Shown in pieces: positions 53,048 to 61,939 of a stretch of DNA of 64,000 nt. Origin of the DNA: Streptomyces cinerochromogenes (GTDB lineage: Bacteria; Actinomycetota; Actinomycetes; Streptomycetales; Streptomycetaceae); contig NZ_BMRM01000008.1 in NCBI RefSeq assembly GCF_014648635.1, positions 248,001 to 312,000 on the forward strand. The letters are read 5' to 3'. The notes under the pieces are model-generated. The model ran no database searches. It was not told the origin of the DNA and saw nothing but the letters and a program-made list of their open reading frames with translations. Position 1 is the first letter of the stretch. Each line of letters opens with the position of its first letter. The position numbers and the translations under genes are program-made.

Positions 53048-53372
53048 GTCGGATGACCTCCGCAGGTTGGACATCGTTGGCTGCATCCTGAACGGCGGAG
53101 GCCGAAAACCCGGGCATTCGTGGATATTTCCATGGAACGCGTCGCGCGTGGACGCAAGGGCCCCGGGCTGAGGGCTGGTCAGAGGGCCGGGGCTGAAGCC
53201 CTCGTGGCCGCGGGCGGACCCCGGCCCGGCGGCCGCGGGGTCCACCACCCGCTCCTCGTCGGCGAGCAGGGCGAGGACGGCGGGCAGGTCGCTACGGGGT
53301 GCCGGACGGAACGCGAGTGCGAAGGCAGCGGGTATGACGTCGGCCCCAACGCATCGCTACGGCACTACGGCA
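53048..53372. other. Intergenic region upstream of GH92 with palindrome and short repeats
   Basis: 325 bp without a convincing gene. TTCCATGGAA at 53128-53137 is a 10-bp palindrome in a less GC-rich patch about 80 bp before the GH92 start, so a possible operator. It is unlike the CTAATGCGCTTTAG site of the glycan operon. Near the glgC stop the octamer CACTACGG recurs in tandem (about 53354-53379). Confidence 0.5.
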
Positions 53373-54593
53373 CTACGGCACCCGCTGCCCCTTGCCCAGC
53401 GCGATGACACCGCCCTTGGAGACGGTGTACAGCTCGGCGTCGCGCTCCGGGTTGACGCCGATCGTCGCGCCGGGCGGCACCTCGACGTTCTTGTCCAGGA
53501 CGGCACCGCGCACCACCGCGCCCCGGCCGACGTGCACGTTGTCGTGCAGCACCGAGCCCTGCACGACCGCGCCCGGGTCGACCCGTACCCCCGGCGACAG
53601 CACGGACCGGGTGACCTGACCGCGGATCAGGCAGCCGGAGCTGATGATGGACTCGCTCGCGATGCCGCCCGCGTTGAAGCGGGCCGGGGACAGCTGGTAG
53701 GAGTGCGTGTAGACGGGCCACTGCCGGTTGTAGAGGTTGAACGCGGGGCGCTCGGCGATCAGGTCCATGTGCGCCTCGTAGTAGGCGTCCAGGGTGCCCA
53801 CGTCCCGCCAGTAGCCCTGGTCGCGGCTGGTCTCGCCGGGCACGTGGTTGTCGCTGAAGTCGTACAGCTGTGCCTCGCCGCGCGCGGTCAGCTGGGGCAG
53901 GATCGAGCCGCCCATGTCGTGCGCGGACCGGCTGTCCTCGGCGTCCCGGTGCAACGCCTCGATCAGGGCCTTGGTGGTGAAGACGTAGTTGCCCATCGAG
54001 GCGAAGACGCTCTCCGGGTCGTCGGGGAGACCCGGCGGGTCCGCCGGCTTCTCCAGGAACCGCTCGACGGCACGGCCGTCCGGGCCCGGTGTGATCACCC
54101 CGAAGGAGGAGGACTGCGCGCGCGGCACCCTGATGCCGGCCACCGTCACCCCCGCACCGCCCTCGATGTGCTGGGCGAGCATCTGCCGCGGATCCATGCG
54201 GTAGACGTGGTCGGCGCCGAACACGGCCACGTACTCGGGCTGTTCGTCATGGACCAGGTTCAGGGACTGCAGGATCGCGTCGGCGCTGCCCAGGTACCAG
54301 CGCGGGCCGAGGCGCTGCTGGGCGGGGACCGGGGTGACGTAGTTCCCGAGCAGGCTGGACATCCGCCAGGTGGTGGTGATGTGCCGGTCCAGCGAGTGCG
54401 ACTTGTACTGGGTCAGCACGCAGATGCGCAGCACGTCGGCGTTGACGAGGTTGGACAGGACGAAGTCGACCAGCCGGTAGGTGCCGCCGAAGGTGACGGC
54501 CGGTTTGGCACGGTCCGCGGTCAGCGGCATCAGGCGTTTGCCCTCGCCGCCCGCCAGCACGATCCCGAGTACGGAAGGCCCTCCACGACGCAT
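53373..54593 (-). CDS. glgC: Glucose-1-phosphate adenylyltransferase
   Basis: A 406-residue ADP-glucose pyrophosphorylase, first step of glycogen synthesis. The nucleotidyltransferase start VLGIVLAGGEGKRLMPLTAD and AKPAVTFGGTYRLVDFVLSN are unmistakable, and YWRDVGTLDAYYEAHMDL precedes the C-terminal left-handed beta-helix (RGAVVRGAVLDKNVEVPPGA). ATG 54593 has AGGGGAG 6 nt upstream; GTG/ATG further up to 54623 is rejected. It follows glgA by 51 bp in the same direction. Confidence 0.96.
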   Translation of the reverse strand: MRRGGPSVLGIVLAGGEGKRLMPLTADRAKPAVTFGGTYRLVDFVLSNLVNADVLRICVLTQYKSHSLDRHITTTWRMSSLLGNYVTPVPAQQRLGPRWYLGSADAILQSLNLVHDEQPEYVAVFGADHVYRMDPRQMLAQHIEGGAGVTVAGIRVPRAQSSSFGVITPGPDGRAVERFLEKPADPPGLPDDPESVFASMGNYVFTTKALIEALHRDAEDSRSAHDMGGSILPQLTARGEAQLYDFSDNHVPGETSRDQGYWRDVGTLDAYYEAHMDLIAERPAFNLYNRQWPVYTHSYQLSPARFNAGGIASESIISSGCLIRGQVTRSVLSPGVRVDPGAVVQGSVLHDNVHVGRGAVVRGAVLDKNVEVPPGATIGVNPERDAELYTVSKGGVIALGKGQRVP

Positions 54594-54644
54594 GGCCGCT
54601 CCCCTCACCGTGGTTGACACCATGGCTGCCCCGAGCAGGCCGGA

Positions 54645-55796
54645 CTAAGCCTGCTTGAGGATCTCCTCGTACAGCCCCGCCGTGCGGCGGGCCACCGCGT
54701 CCCAGCCGAACTCCCCGACCGCGCGGGCCCGTCCGGCCTCCCCCATCCGCCGGGCCGTCTGAGGGTCGGCGAGGACGGTGTCCAGCGCCCGGGCGAGCCC
54801 GGAGGCGAAGTCGTCGTCCGCCTCGACCAGCAGACCGGTGCGGCCGTCCGCCACGACCTCCGGGATACCGCCCACCCGGGACGCGACGACCGGTGTGCCG
54901 CAGGCCATCGCCTCCAGGTTGACGATGCCGAGCGGCTCGTACACCGAGGGACAGACGAACACCGCGGCCCGGGTGAGGAGTTGGACGACCTCCGTGCGCG
55001 GCAGCATCTGCGGGATCCAGAACACGCCCTCCCGGACCCGGCGCAGCTCCTCGAACAGCTCCTGGAACTCCCGGTCGATCTCCGGGGTGTCGGGCGCGCC
55101 CGCGCACAGCACGACCTGGGCGCCCGGGTCGATGTCCCGTACCGCGCGCAGCAGATGGGGCACGCCCTTCTGCCGGGTGATCCGGCCGACGAACAGGACG
55201 TACGGGCGGCCCGGGTCGATGCCGTGCCGGGTGAGCGCGTCGGTGCCGTGGTCGGGCCGGTAGAGCCGGGTGTCGATGCCGTTGTGCACGACGTGCACCC
55301 GGGCCGGGTCGAGGGCCGGGTAGCAGGCCAGGATGTCCTCCCGCATGGCACCGGAGACGGCGATCACCGCGTCGGCGGCCTCGATCGCGGTGCGCTCGGC
55401 CCAGCCCGACAGCGCGTACCCGCCGCCGAGTTGCTCGGCCTTCCACGGACGCAGCGGCTCCAGCGAGTGGGCGGTGACCACGTGCGGGATGCCGTACAGG
55501 AGCTTGGCGACATGGCCGGCGAGGCCCGCGTACCAGGTGTGGGAGTGGACGAGTTCGCGGCCTTCGAGGGCGGCGGCCATGGCGAGGTCCACGGAGAAGG
55601 TGCGCAGCGCGTCGTTGGCGCCGTCGAGGGCGGACCAGGGGCGGTGGCGTACGACGCCGACCCCGCGGCCCTCGCCCCAGCAGTGCACCTCCAGGTCCAC
55701 CAGTGAGGCCAACTCGCGGGCGAGGAACTCCACATGGACACCGGCGCCGCCGTACACGTCCGGGGGGTACTCCCGGCTCAGCAGTCCCACTCGCAC
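54645..55796 (-). CDS. glgA: GT4 glycogen/maltose-1-phosphate synthase
   Basis: A 383-residue GT-B glycosyltransferase of the actinobacterial GlgA (TIGR02149) type. It starts LLSREYPPDVYGGAGVHVEF, with HTWYAGLAGH, VLFVGRITRQKG and the donor-site ESEPLGIVN-like YEPLGIVNLEAMACGTPVVA. In mycobacteria this type (GlgM) makes maltose-1-phosphate from ADP-glucose and Glc-1-P for the GlgE pathway, and the activity here could be either. GTG 55796. It is directly upstream of glgC, so substrate supply and use are co-expressed. Confidence 0.94.
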   Translation of the reverse strand: MRVGLLSREYPPDVYGGAGVHVEFLARELASLVDLEVHCWGEGRGVGVVRHRPWSALDGANDALRTFSVDLAMAAALEGRELVHSHTWYAGLAGHVAKLLYGIPHVVTAHSLEPLRPWKAEQLGGGYALSGWAERTAIEAADAVIAVSGAMREDILACYPALDPARVHVVHNGIDTRLYRPDHGTDALTRHGIDPGRPYVLFVGRITRQKGVPHLLRAVRDIDPGAQVVLCAGAPDTPEIDREFQELFEELRRVREGVFWIPQMLPRTEVVQLLTRAAVFVCPSVYEPLGIVNLEAMACGTPVVASRVGGIPEVVADGRTGLLVEADDDFASGLARALDTVLADPQTARRMGEAGRARAVGEFGWDAVARRTAGLYEEILKQA

Positions 55797-55836
55797 CCGA
55801 CAACCCCCTGGTCTCGGCGGCAGGTCCCCTTCATGG

Positions 55837-56739
55837 TCACCCAGATGCGGCGCCCGGGGAAGAGCGCGGGGACGTGCGGGGGGAAGAGCCCGGGGACGTG
55901 GGCGGTGCGGGGCGGGGCGGGCGGGTGAGGCAGCAGTCGCCGCAGAGCCCGCCGCCGGGGACGCGGTAGTACAGGCAGCAGCTGCGGCGCCGGAAGGCGG
56001 TGCCGGTGCGGGTGCCGGTGGCGTTCAGCAGGGGATGGGCGAAGAGTTCGGCGGTGAGGGCGCGGGTGCGGGCCGCGACGTCGGTACGGCCGTGGGCGCG
56101 GGACCAGCGGCCCAGCTCCCGGGCCGTCGCGGCGAGCGCGGAGCCCGCGTTGCCCCACAGGAGGCCGGCCGCGACGCCGTAGCGGGCGTGCAGGGTCGCG
56201 GCCAGCGGCTCCAGGTGGGCGTGCAGCACGGCGGCGGTGAGGGCGGCGGCCGTGTCCCCGGGCCGCGGGCGCGGTTCGGTGAGCCACAGGTCGTCGGGGG
56301 CGGCGGCGCGGACGTCCCAGCGCAGCAGGCGGGGGTCCAGGTCGGGCAGTCGGCCGTACAGGACGGCGCAGCCGAGGGCCACCGACCAGAGCCGGGCGGC
56401 CAGTCCCTGGTGGGCGAGGGAGGCGGCGACCCGCGGCTCGGCGGTCCGCAGCCGCTCGGCGACGGTGGCGACGCGCGACGCCACCGGGTCGCCGTGACCG
56501 TCCGGGGCGCCCCCCGCATAGCCCTCCGCGAGGGTGGGCAGCCGCGGCGGGCCGGCGGCTCCGGCCGTCTCCGGGAGGGTGCGCAGGACGAAGAAGCCGC
56601 CCAGCGGGCGCAGCGCGGCGAGTTCGGGGTCGAGGTCCACGACAGGTACTCGTACCAGGCGCTTCGCGGGGACGGCCGGGCGGGTGTCCACCTCGTGTAC
56701 CCCCCTCCAGGGGATGATCATCTGCCCTGTGTACTCCAT
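55837..56739 (-). CDS. FhuF-like ferric siderophore reductase, [2Fe-2S]
   Basis: 300 residues. The C-terminal motif CC-x10-C-x2-C (Cys254, 255, 266, 269; RSCCLYYRVPGGGLCGDCC) is the unusual 2Fe-2S site of E. coli FhuF, which reduces ferric siderophores in the cytoplasm. The upstream part (LWSVALGCAVLYGRLPDLDP, LLWGNAGSALAATARE) fits. After the cluster there is an extra 30-residue Pro/Ser tail. No siderophore transport genes are adjacent. ATG 56739; a start at ATG 56721 is possible. Confidence 0.88.
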   Translation of the reverse strand: MEYTGQMIIPWRGVHEVDTRPAVPAKRLVRVPVVDLDPELAALRPLGGFFVLRTLPETAGAAGPPRLPTLAEGYAGGAPDGHGDPVASRVATVAERLRTAEPRVAASLAHQGLAARLWSVALGCAVLYGRLPDLDPRLLRWDVRAAAPDDLWLTEPRPRPGDTAAALTAAVLHAHLEPLAATLHARYGVAAGLLWGNAGSALAATARELGRWSRAHGRTDVAARTRALTAELFAHPLLNATGTRTGTAFRRRSCCLYYRVPGGGLCGDCCLTRPPRPAPPTSPGSSPRTSPRSSPGAASG

Positions 56740-56869
56740 CGGCAGTAGGACGCATTGCGTGCTCAGGTACGACGACGGGAAGTGCGCGGGCGGGCAGAGT
56801 GTTGGCCATGAGAGCCGACCGCACGCCGCACCGGGCCCAGGACGCCCGGCGCACGCAGAGGAGACACCG

Positions 56870-58210
56870 ATGAGCGCGCTGGCGTTGTCCGTGCTCCTGT
56901 CGTTCGTCTCCGCCCTCGCCTACGCGGGCGGAGCGATCGTGCAGGAGCAGGTCGCGGTGTCCGGCCCCGCCGGCGGGTACCTTCCGCTGCGCCGGCCCGG
57001 CTGGTGGGGCGCGCTCGCGCTCAACGGTCTCGGCGGTGTGCTGCACGTCGTGGCGCTCGCCTGCGGGCCGCTCAGCCTGGTCCAGCCGCTCGGCGCGCTG
57101 ACCATCGTCTTCGCTCTGCCCATGGCGGCGCTGTGCGTGGGCCGCCGGGCCGGCGCGACCGCCTGGCGGGGCGCCCTCATGGCCACGGCGGGCCTCGCCG
57201 GTCTGCTCTCCCTGGTCGGCTCCTCCTCCGCGCACTCCCTCGACCCGGCCCAGCGGCTGGTGGTCGCGCTGGTCACCGGCGGGGCGGTGGCGGCGCTGAT
57301 GTGCGCGGGCCTGGCCGTGCACCGGCACCCCGCGGTGCGCAGCGTGCTGCTCGCCACCGCGTCGGGCATCGCCTTCGGCATGTCCTCGGTGTTCACCAAG
57401 ACCGTGGCCGTCGACTGGACCGGGGGCATCGGCCTCGGCGGTCTGTCCTCGCTCGCGGTGATCGGCGTGTTCGCGGCGGCCGGCGTGCTGCTGTCCCAGG
57501 CCTCCTACCGGGGCGGCGGCCTCGCCGCCCCGCTGGCCACGCTGACGGTGGTCAATCCGGTGCTGGCGGCGGCGGTCGGCATCCTCATGTTCGGCGAGAC
57601 GTTCCGCTACGGCACCACGGGCACCGCGCTCGCCCTGGGCTGCGGAGTGGTGGCGGCGGGCGGCCTGCTCATGCTGACGACGGAGCGGATGGATCCCGCG
57701 GCGACGTCGGACACCGCCGCACCGTCCCCGGCCACGGCCGCACCGGCGCCGGCCTCGGCCGCCCCGGCTTCAGCCTCGGCCGCACCGGCCCCGGCCACCC
57801 CGGTCTCGGCCGCGGCCGTGGTGGAGGCCGGGGTGGCGCCGGCCGTGGTGTTCGCGGCCGGCGCCTTCGCCGTACCCGGTGGGCCGGCCGTTGCCGAGCC
57901 GTCGGCCGCCCCGGGCGCGGCGGCGGGGGCACACCTCGGCGTGCCCCGGCAGCGCGGCGCCGGGCACGGCGTGACGGGCCGGGCCGGGGGTGCCGGGACC
58001 GGCGCCGCGACGGGTGCCGGACCGGCCGCGACGGTGCTCGGCGAGCTGCTCCTGCCGGCTCCGGCCGGGAGCGGGGCGGGGGGCGTCGGAGCGCCGGCCG
58101 CCGGGGCGCCGGCCGCCGGGGCGCTCCCCGTCTCCTACGTGCCGCTGTCCGCGAGCTTCCATGTGCCGCTGCCGGTCCGGGACCGGCGGCGCGCCCGCGT
58201 CACATCCTGA
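56870..58210 (+). CDS. EamA-type (DMT superfamily) transporter with long Ala/Pro-rich tail
   Basis: 446 residues. About nine to ten hydrophobic segments fill residues 1-275, with the usual DMT inner repeat (LALNGLGGVLHVVALACGPL and ATLTVVNPVLAAAVGILMFG). After the last helix comes 160 residues of Ala/Pro/Gly low complexity ending PLPVRDRRRARVTS, which is not part of the family. Such proteins in Streptomyces are often called DMT family transporters of unknown substrate. ATG 56870 has GAGGAG at 56858-56863. It is divergent from fhuF-like and convergent with rpfD, 17 bp between stops. Confidence 0.85.
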   Translation: MSALALSVLLSFVSALAYAGGAIVQEQVAVSGPAGGYLPLRRPGWWGALALNGLGGVLHVVALACGPLSLVQPLGALTIVFALPMAALCVGRRAGATAWRGALMATAGLAGLLSLVGSSSAHSLDPAQRLVVALVTGGAVAALMCAGLAVHRHPAVRSVLLATASGIAFGMSSVFTKTVAVDWTGGIGLGGLSSLAVIGVFAAAGVLLSQASYRGGGLAAPLATLTVVNPVLAAAVGILMFGETFRYGTTGTALALGCGVVAAGGLLMLTTERMDPAATSDTAAPSPATAAPAPASAAPASASAAPAPATPVSAAAVVEAGVAPAVVFAAGAFAVPGGPAVAEPSAAPGAAAGAHLGVPRQRGAGHGVTGRAGGAGTGAATGAGPAATVLGELLLPAPAGSGAGGVGAPAAGAPAAGALPVSYVPLSASFHVPLPVRDRRRARVTS

Positions 58211-58240
58211 CGTAGGCCGCGCCCGCGTCAGATCCTGACG
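58190..58240. repeat. 23-bp direct repeat spanning two convergent stop codons
   Basis: CGCGCCCGCGTCACATCCTG-ACG at 58190-58212 is repeated at 58218-58240 with one mismatch. Copy 1 includes the TGA of the transporter gene. Copy 2 includes the complement of the rpfD TGA. Confidence 0.8.
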
Positions 58241-59403
58241 CCGCCGGCCCGGAGATAGGCGAGCGGGTCGATGTCCGAGCCGAAGCCGGGCCCCGTCCGT
58301 ACCTCGAAGTGCAGATGCGGGCCCGTGACGTTCCCGGTGGCGCCGGAGCGGCCGATGCGCTGGCCCGTGGCGACGGTCTGGCCCGCCCGCACGGCGATGG
58401 CCGAGAGGTGGGCGTACTGCGTGTAGCGGCCGTCGGAGTGCCGGATCACCACCTGGTAGCCGTACGAGCCGCCCCAGCCCGCGGCCACCACCCGCCCGGC
58501 CGCCGCCGCCTTCACGGAGGTGCCGGTCGGCACGAGGAAGTCGACGCCGGTGTGGTAGCCCTTCGACCAGTGGGAGCCGGCCACGTGGTAGCCGGTGCCG
58601 ACGGACGCGGTCACCGGGGCGACGAGGGCGTGCCGGGCCGGGGGCGTCGTGCGGTGCGTGGTGGGGTGTTCCGAAGGGGCTTTCTTCTTCGGGGACTTGG
58701 GTGGCGCGGTGCGGGTGTGCGTGCCGCTCAGGCTGAGCCGCTGGCCCGGCAGGATCATGTCGGGATCGGCGCCGATCGTGGCACGGTTGCCCGTGTACAG
58801 CGCTCGCCAGCCGCCCGGCACATGGTGGTCGCCGGCGATGCCGGAGAGGGTGTCGCCGTGCACCACCGTGTACATCTCGGCCCGGCCGGCCCGGGACTGC
58901 GGGGTGGTCTGCGGCTGAACGTCCCTGACCGAGCGGGACCGCGTGGCGGCGGACTCGGCGGAGCGGGTGGCGGCGGACTCGGCGGGACGCGTGGCGGCGG
59001 AGTCGGTGTGCACGTCGGGGCTGCCGCCCCGGGCCAGCCCGCCCCGTACCGAGCACACCGGCCAGGCGCCCGGCCCCTGCCCGTCCAGGACCTTCTCGGC
59101 GACGGCGACCTGCTCGGCCCGGGTGGCGAGGTCGGCGCGCGGTGCGTACCGGGTGCCGCCGTACGCCTCCCAGGTGGACTGGGTGAACTGCAGCCCGCCG
59201 TAGAAGCCGTTGCCGGTGTTGATGCTCCAGTTTCCGCTGGACTCGCAGGCGGCGACCTTGTTCCAGGTGGCCGCGTCGGCGGCGTCCGCGGTGCCGGCGG
59301 CGACCAGCGGCAGCGCCAGGCCGGCGCCGCCCGCCGTGACGGTGAGTGAGGCGCGGTTGATCCTGTTCGGCTGGTACCGGCGATGCCGGCCGCGTACGGC
59401 CAT
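58228..59403 (-). CDS. rpfD: RpfD-like resuscitation-promoting factor (Rpf-LysM-M23)
   Basis: A 391-residue secreted wall hydrolase. It has a signal peptide (1-43), an Rpf transglycosylase-like domain (about 44-120, catalytic Glu54 in VAACESSGNW), a Ser/Ala-rich linker, LysM (about 178-225, YTVVHGDTLSGIAG) and M23 endopeptidase (about 265-385, zinc motifs GYHTGVDFL and GPHLHFEV). The combination cuts both glycan strands and stem peptides. It matches S. coelicolor RpfD (SCO0974) in architecture and location. ATG 59403 has GAGGGGA upstream. I saw no c-di-AMP (ydaO) riboswitch, unlike some other Streptomyces rpf genes. Confidence 0.9.
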   Translation of the reverse strand: MAVRGRHRRYQPNRINRASLTVTAGGAGLALPLVAAGTADAADAATWNKVAACESSGNWSINTGNGFYGGLQFTQSTWEAYGGTRYAPRADLATRAEQVAVAEKVLDGQGPGAWPVCSVRGGLARGGSPDVHTDSAATRPAESAATRSAESAATRSRSVRDVQPQTTPQSRAGRAEMYTVVHGDTLSGIAGDHHVPGGWRALYTGNRATIGADPDMILPGQRLSLSGTHTRTAPPKSPKKKAPSEHPTTHRTTPPARHALVAPVTASVGTGYHVAGSHWSKGYHTGVDFLVPTGTSVKAAAAGRVVAAGWGGSYGYQVVIRHSDGRYTQYAHLSAIAVRAGQTVATGQRIGRSGATGNVTGPHLHFEVRTGPGFGSDIDPLAYLRAGGVRI

Positions 59404-59629
59404 GTCCGAATTCCCCTCGGCATGCGTCAGGAGCGGCAAAAGTAAGCGCCACGAACAGGCCATGACAAGACGGTAAACCGGCCTCGCGCCGGGGCCAGTT
59501 GGCCGGAAGGGGACCCTGCCCGAGCCGGTGGGCCGGTGACTGAGGCGGAAGGCGGTCGCGCCGCGTACTCATGCCTGGCGGGTCGGATGTGCGCTCGCCG
59601 TAGCGGCACGTCAGGATGGGCGAGGACCC

Positions 59630-59650
59630 GTACTGACGGAGCCGTAGTAC
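59630..59650. promoter_or_regulatory. Inverted repeat upstream of gnd
   Basis: GTACT (59630-59634) and AGTAC (59646-59650), 11 bp apart, lie 26 bp before the gnd start. GGGAG of the SD follows at 59663. The arms are only 5 bp, so it is a weak candidate operator. Confidence 0.3.
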
Positions 59651-59675
59651 ACGAGGCAACCAGGGAGCAGGCGGT

Positions 59676-61115
59676 ATGAGCACTTCAGCGCAGATCGGTG
59701 TCACGGGCCTCGCGGTCATGGGCCGCAACCTAGCCCGCAACTTCGCGCGCAACGGCTACACGGTCGCCGTCCACAACCGCACGGTGTCGCGGACGAAGGC
59801 GCTGGTGGAGGAGTTCGGGCACGAGGGCGACTTCGTCGCGGCCGAGACCGCCGAGGAGTTCGTCGCGGCCCTGGAGCGTCCGCGCCGCCTGGTCGTCATG
59901 GTGAAGGCGGGCGGGCCGACGGACGCGGTGATCGAGGAGTTCGCGCCGCTGCTGGAGCCCGGCGACATGATCATCGACGGGGGCAACGCGCACTTCGCGG
60001 ACACCCGGCGCCGGGAGCGGGAGCTGCGGGAGCGGGGCATCCACTTCGTCGGCACGGGCATCTCCGGCGGTGAGGAGGGCGCGCTGCACGGGCCGAGCAT
60101 CATGCCGGGCGGTTCGAAGGAGTCGTACGACTCGCTGGGCCCGATGCTGGAGAAGATCTCCGCGAAGGCCGCCGACGGCGCGCCGTGCGTGACGCACGTG
60201 GGCCCCGACGGTGCCGGGCACTTCGTGAAGATGGTCCACAACGGCATCGAGTACGCCGACATGCAGCTGATCGGTGAGGCGTACCAGTTGCTGCGCGATG
60301 TCGCCGGGTACGAGCCCGCGCAGATCGCGGACATCTTCCGCACCTGGAACACCGGCCGGCTGGACTCGTACCTGATCGAGATCACCGCCGAGGTGCTGTC
60401 CCACGTGGACGAGGCCACCGGCAAGCCGTTCGTGGACGTGGTGGTGGACCAGGCCGAGCAGAAGGGCACCGGCCGCTGGACCGTGCAGATCGCGCTGGAC
60501 CTCGGCGTTCCGGTGTCCGGGATCGCGGAGGCGGTCTTCGCCCGTTCGCTGTCCGGCCACGCGGAGCTGCGGGCCGCCTCGCGGGACCTGGCCGGGCCGC
60601 AGCCCGCCCCGCTGAGCGAGTCGGAGGCGGCGGCCTTCGCGGACCGGGTGGAGCAGGCGCTGTACGCGTCCAAGATCGTGTCGTACACGCAGGGCTTCCA
60701 CGAGATCGCCGCGGGCAGCGAGGAGTACGGCTGGGACATCGACCTCGGCGCCGTCTCCTCGATCTGGCGCGGGGGCTGCATCATCCGCGCGGCCTTCCTC
60801 GACCGCATCCGCTCCGCGTACGACGCCCGGGGCGACCTGCCGAGCCTGCTGTCCGACGAGACGTTCGCGCGGGAGATCGCCGACGCGCAGGACGACTGGC
60901 GGGAGGTGCTGATCGCGGCGACCCGGCAGGGAGTACCGACGCCCGGGTTCGCGGCGGCGCTGGCCTACTACGACGCGCTGCGGGCGCCGCGCCTGCCGGC
61001 GGCCCTGACGCAGGGCCAGCGGGACTTCTTCGGGGCGCACACCTACCGGCGGGTGGACCGGGAGGGGTCGTTCCACACGCTGTGGGGCGGGGACCGGTCG
61101 GAGGTGTCCGCCTGA
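59676..61115 (+). CDS. gnd: 6-phosphogluconate dehydrogenase (decarboxylating)
   Basis: 479 residues, the long homodimeric type. It oxidises 6-phosphogluconate to ribulose-5-phosphate with NADP in the pentose-phosphate path. Rossmann GVTGLAVMGRNLARNFARNG, the substrate signature GTGISGGEEGALHGPSIMPG, VKMVHNGIEYADMQLIGEAY and a C-terminal HTYRRVDREGSFHTLWGG are diagnostic. ATG 59676 has GGGAG 8 nt upstream. The stop codon lies at the start of a 34-bp tandem repeat. Confidence 0.96.
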   Translation: MSTSAQIGVTGLAVMGRNLARNFARNGYTVAVHNRTVSRTKALVEEFGHEGDFVAAETAEEFVAALERPRRLVVMVKAGGPTDAVIEEFAPLLEPGDMIIDGGNAHFADTRRRERELRERGIHFVGTGISGGEEGALHGPSIMPGGSKESYDSLGPMLEKISAKAADGAPCVTHVGPDGAGHFVKMVHNGIEYADMQLIGEAYQLLRDVAGYEPAQIADIFRTWNTGRLDSYLIEITAEVLSHVDEATGKPFVDVVVDQAEQKGTGRWTVQIALDLGVPVSGIAEAVFARSLSGHAELRAASRDLAGPQPAPLSESEAAAFADRVEQALYASKIVSYTQGFHEIAAGSEEYGWDIDLGAVSSIWRGGCIIRAAFLDRIRSAYDARGDLPSLLSDETFAREIADAQDDWREVLIAATRQGVPTPGFAAALAYYDALRAPRLPAALTQGQRDFFGAHTYRRVDREGSFHTLWGGDRSEVSA

Positions 61116-61215
61116 CGGGGGCGTGACCGACCGGCGACGCCCGCCCCGACGGGAGCGCGACCGACCGGCGATGCCCGGCCCGACGGGAGCGGAACCGACC
61201 GGCGATGCCCGCTGG
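61114..61215. repeat. 34-bp tandem repeat, three copies, at the gnd stop
   Basis: Units 61114-61147, 61148-61181 and 61182-61215 share the core GACCGACCGGCGAYGCCCG with a few differences. The first unit overlaps the last two bases of the gnd TGA, so the array starts exactly where coding stops. Confidence 0.85.
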
Positions 61216-61388
61216 CGGGGCCTGGCCTGACGAGGCCCCCCGGGGCGGGGTGCGGGTCGGGCGCGGCTGGTCGTGCGGGCGTGCTCTTGCGGGCGTGGTC
61301 GGGCGCGGCTGGTGGTGTCACCCGGCCCCCGGCCGACACGCACCCCGGCGGCACTCCCCCGCGCCGCCGTCCGAGAGGCCGGTCCGTC

Positions 61389-61646
61389 TCAGGTGAGGGG
61401 CGGGCCCGGTTCCGGGTCGGGTACGGGCTCCGGGCCCGGCGGAATGGGTGAGGGCGAGGGCTCCGGCGGGCCGGGGTGCGGCGGGGCCGGTGGCGGGGTC
61501 GGGGTGGGCTCCGGCAGGGGCGGGGTGGGCTGCGGGCCCGGTTCCGGCGGCGGGACCGGGGTGGGGTACGGGTCCGGCGGGGTCGGCTGCGGGCCCGGGC
61601 CCGGTGTCGGGCCCGGCGGAACCGGGTCGGGGTGCGGATTCGTCAT
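61389..61646 (-). CDS. Small proline-rich protein
   Basis: 85 residues, about half Pro, built of PxPxP words (PDPVPPGPTPGPGPQPTPPD and similar). No signal peptide or helix is seen. ATG 61646 has GGAGG 5 nt upstream, which supports translation. The function is unknown; it is presumably an unfolded cytosolic linker-like peptide. Confidence 0.65.
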   Translation of the reverse strand: MTNPHPDPVPPGPTPGPGPQPTPPDPYPTPVPPPEPGPQPTPPLPEPTPTPPPAPPHPGPPEPSPSPIPPGPEPVPDPEPGPPLT

Positions 61647-61790
61647 GGGTGTCCTCCGGGCAGTCACGGGACGTCGCCTCTGGACTACTCCCCCGCCTAC
61701 CCTTCGGCCGCACGCCCACTCACCCGACGGCAGCACCGAACGGATCCAGGCGGGTGGCACCCGTGGGCCCCGGCGCCACGGGGCCCCGGG

Positions 61791-61875
61791 CGGAGGCGAG
61801 GGCCGGACGGAGGCGAGGGCCGGACGGAGGCGAGGGCCGGACGGAGGCGAGGGCCGGACGGAGGCGAGGGCCGGA
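61791..61875. repeat. 17-bp tandem repeat, five exact copies
   Basis: CGGAGGCGAGGGCCGGA is repeated five times without change (61791-61875). It lies between the proline-rich gene start and the GNAT stop, downstream of the latter. Perfect copies suggest recent expansion. Confidence 0.9.
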
Positions 61876-61939
61876 CGGCGTCAGGTGCTCGGGCGGAGGC
61901 GCAGGCGGGGGCGGGGCCCCGGGGAGACCGTCCGCCCGG

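Noticed and set aside
59404..59675. c-di-AMP (ydaO) riboswitch upstream of rpfD
   Set aside because: Some Streptomyces rpf genes have one, but I could not find its conserved cores in this gap.
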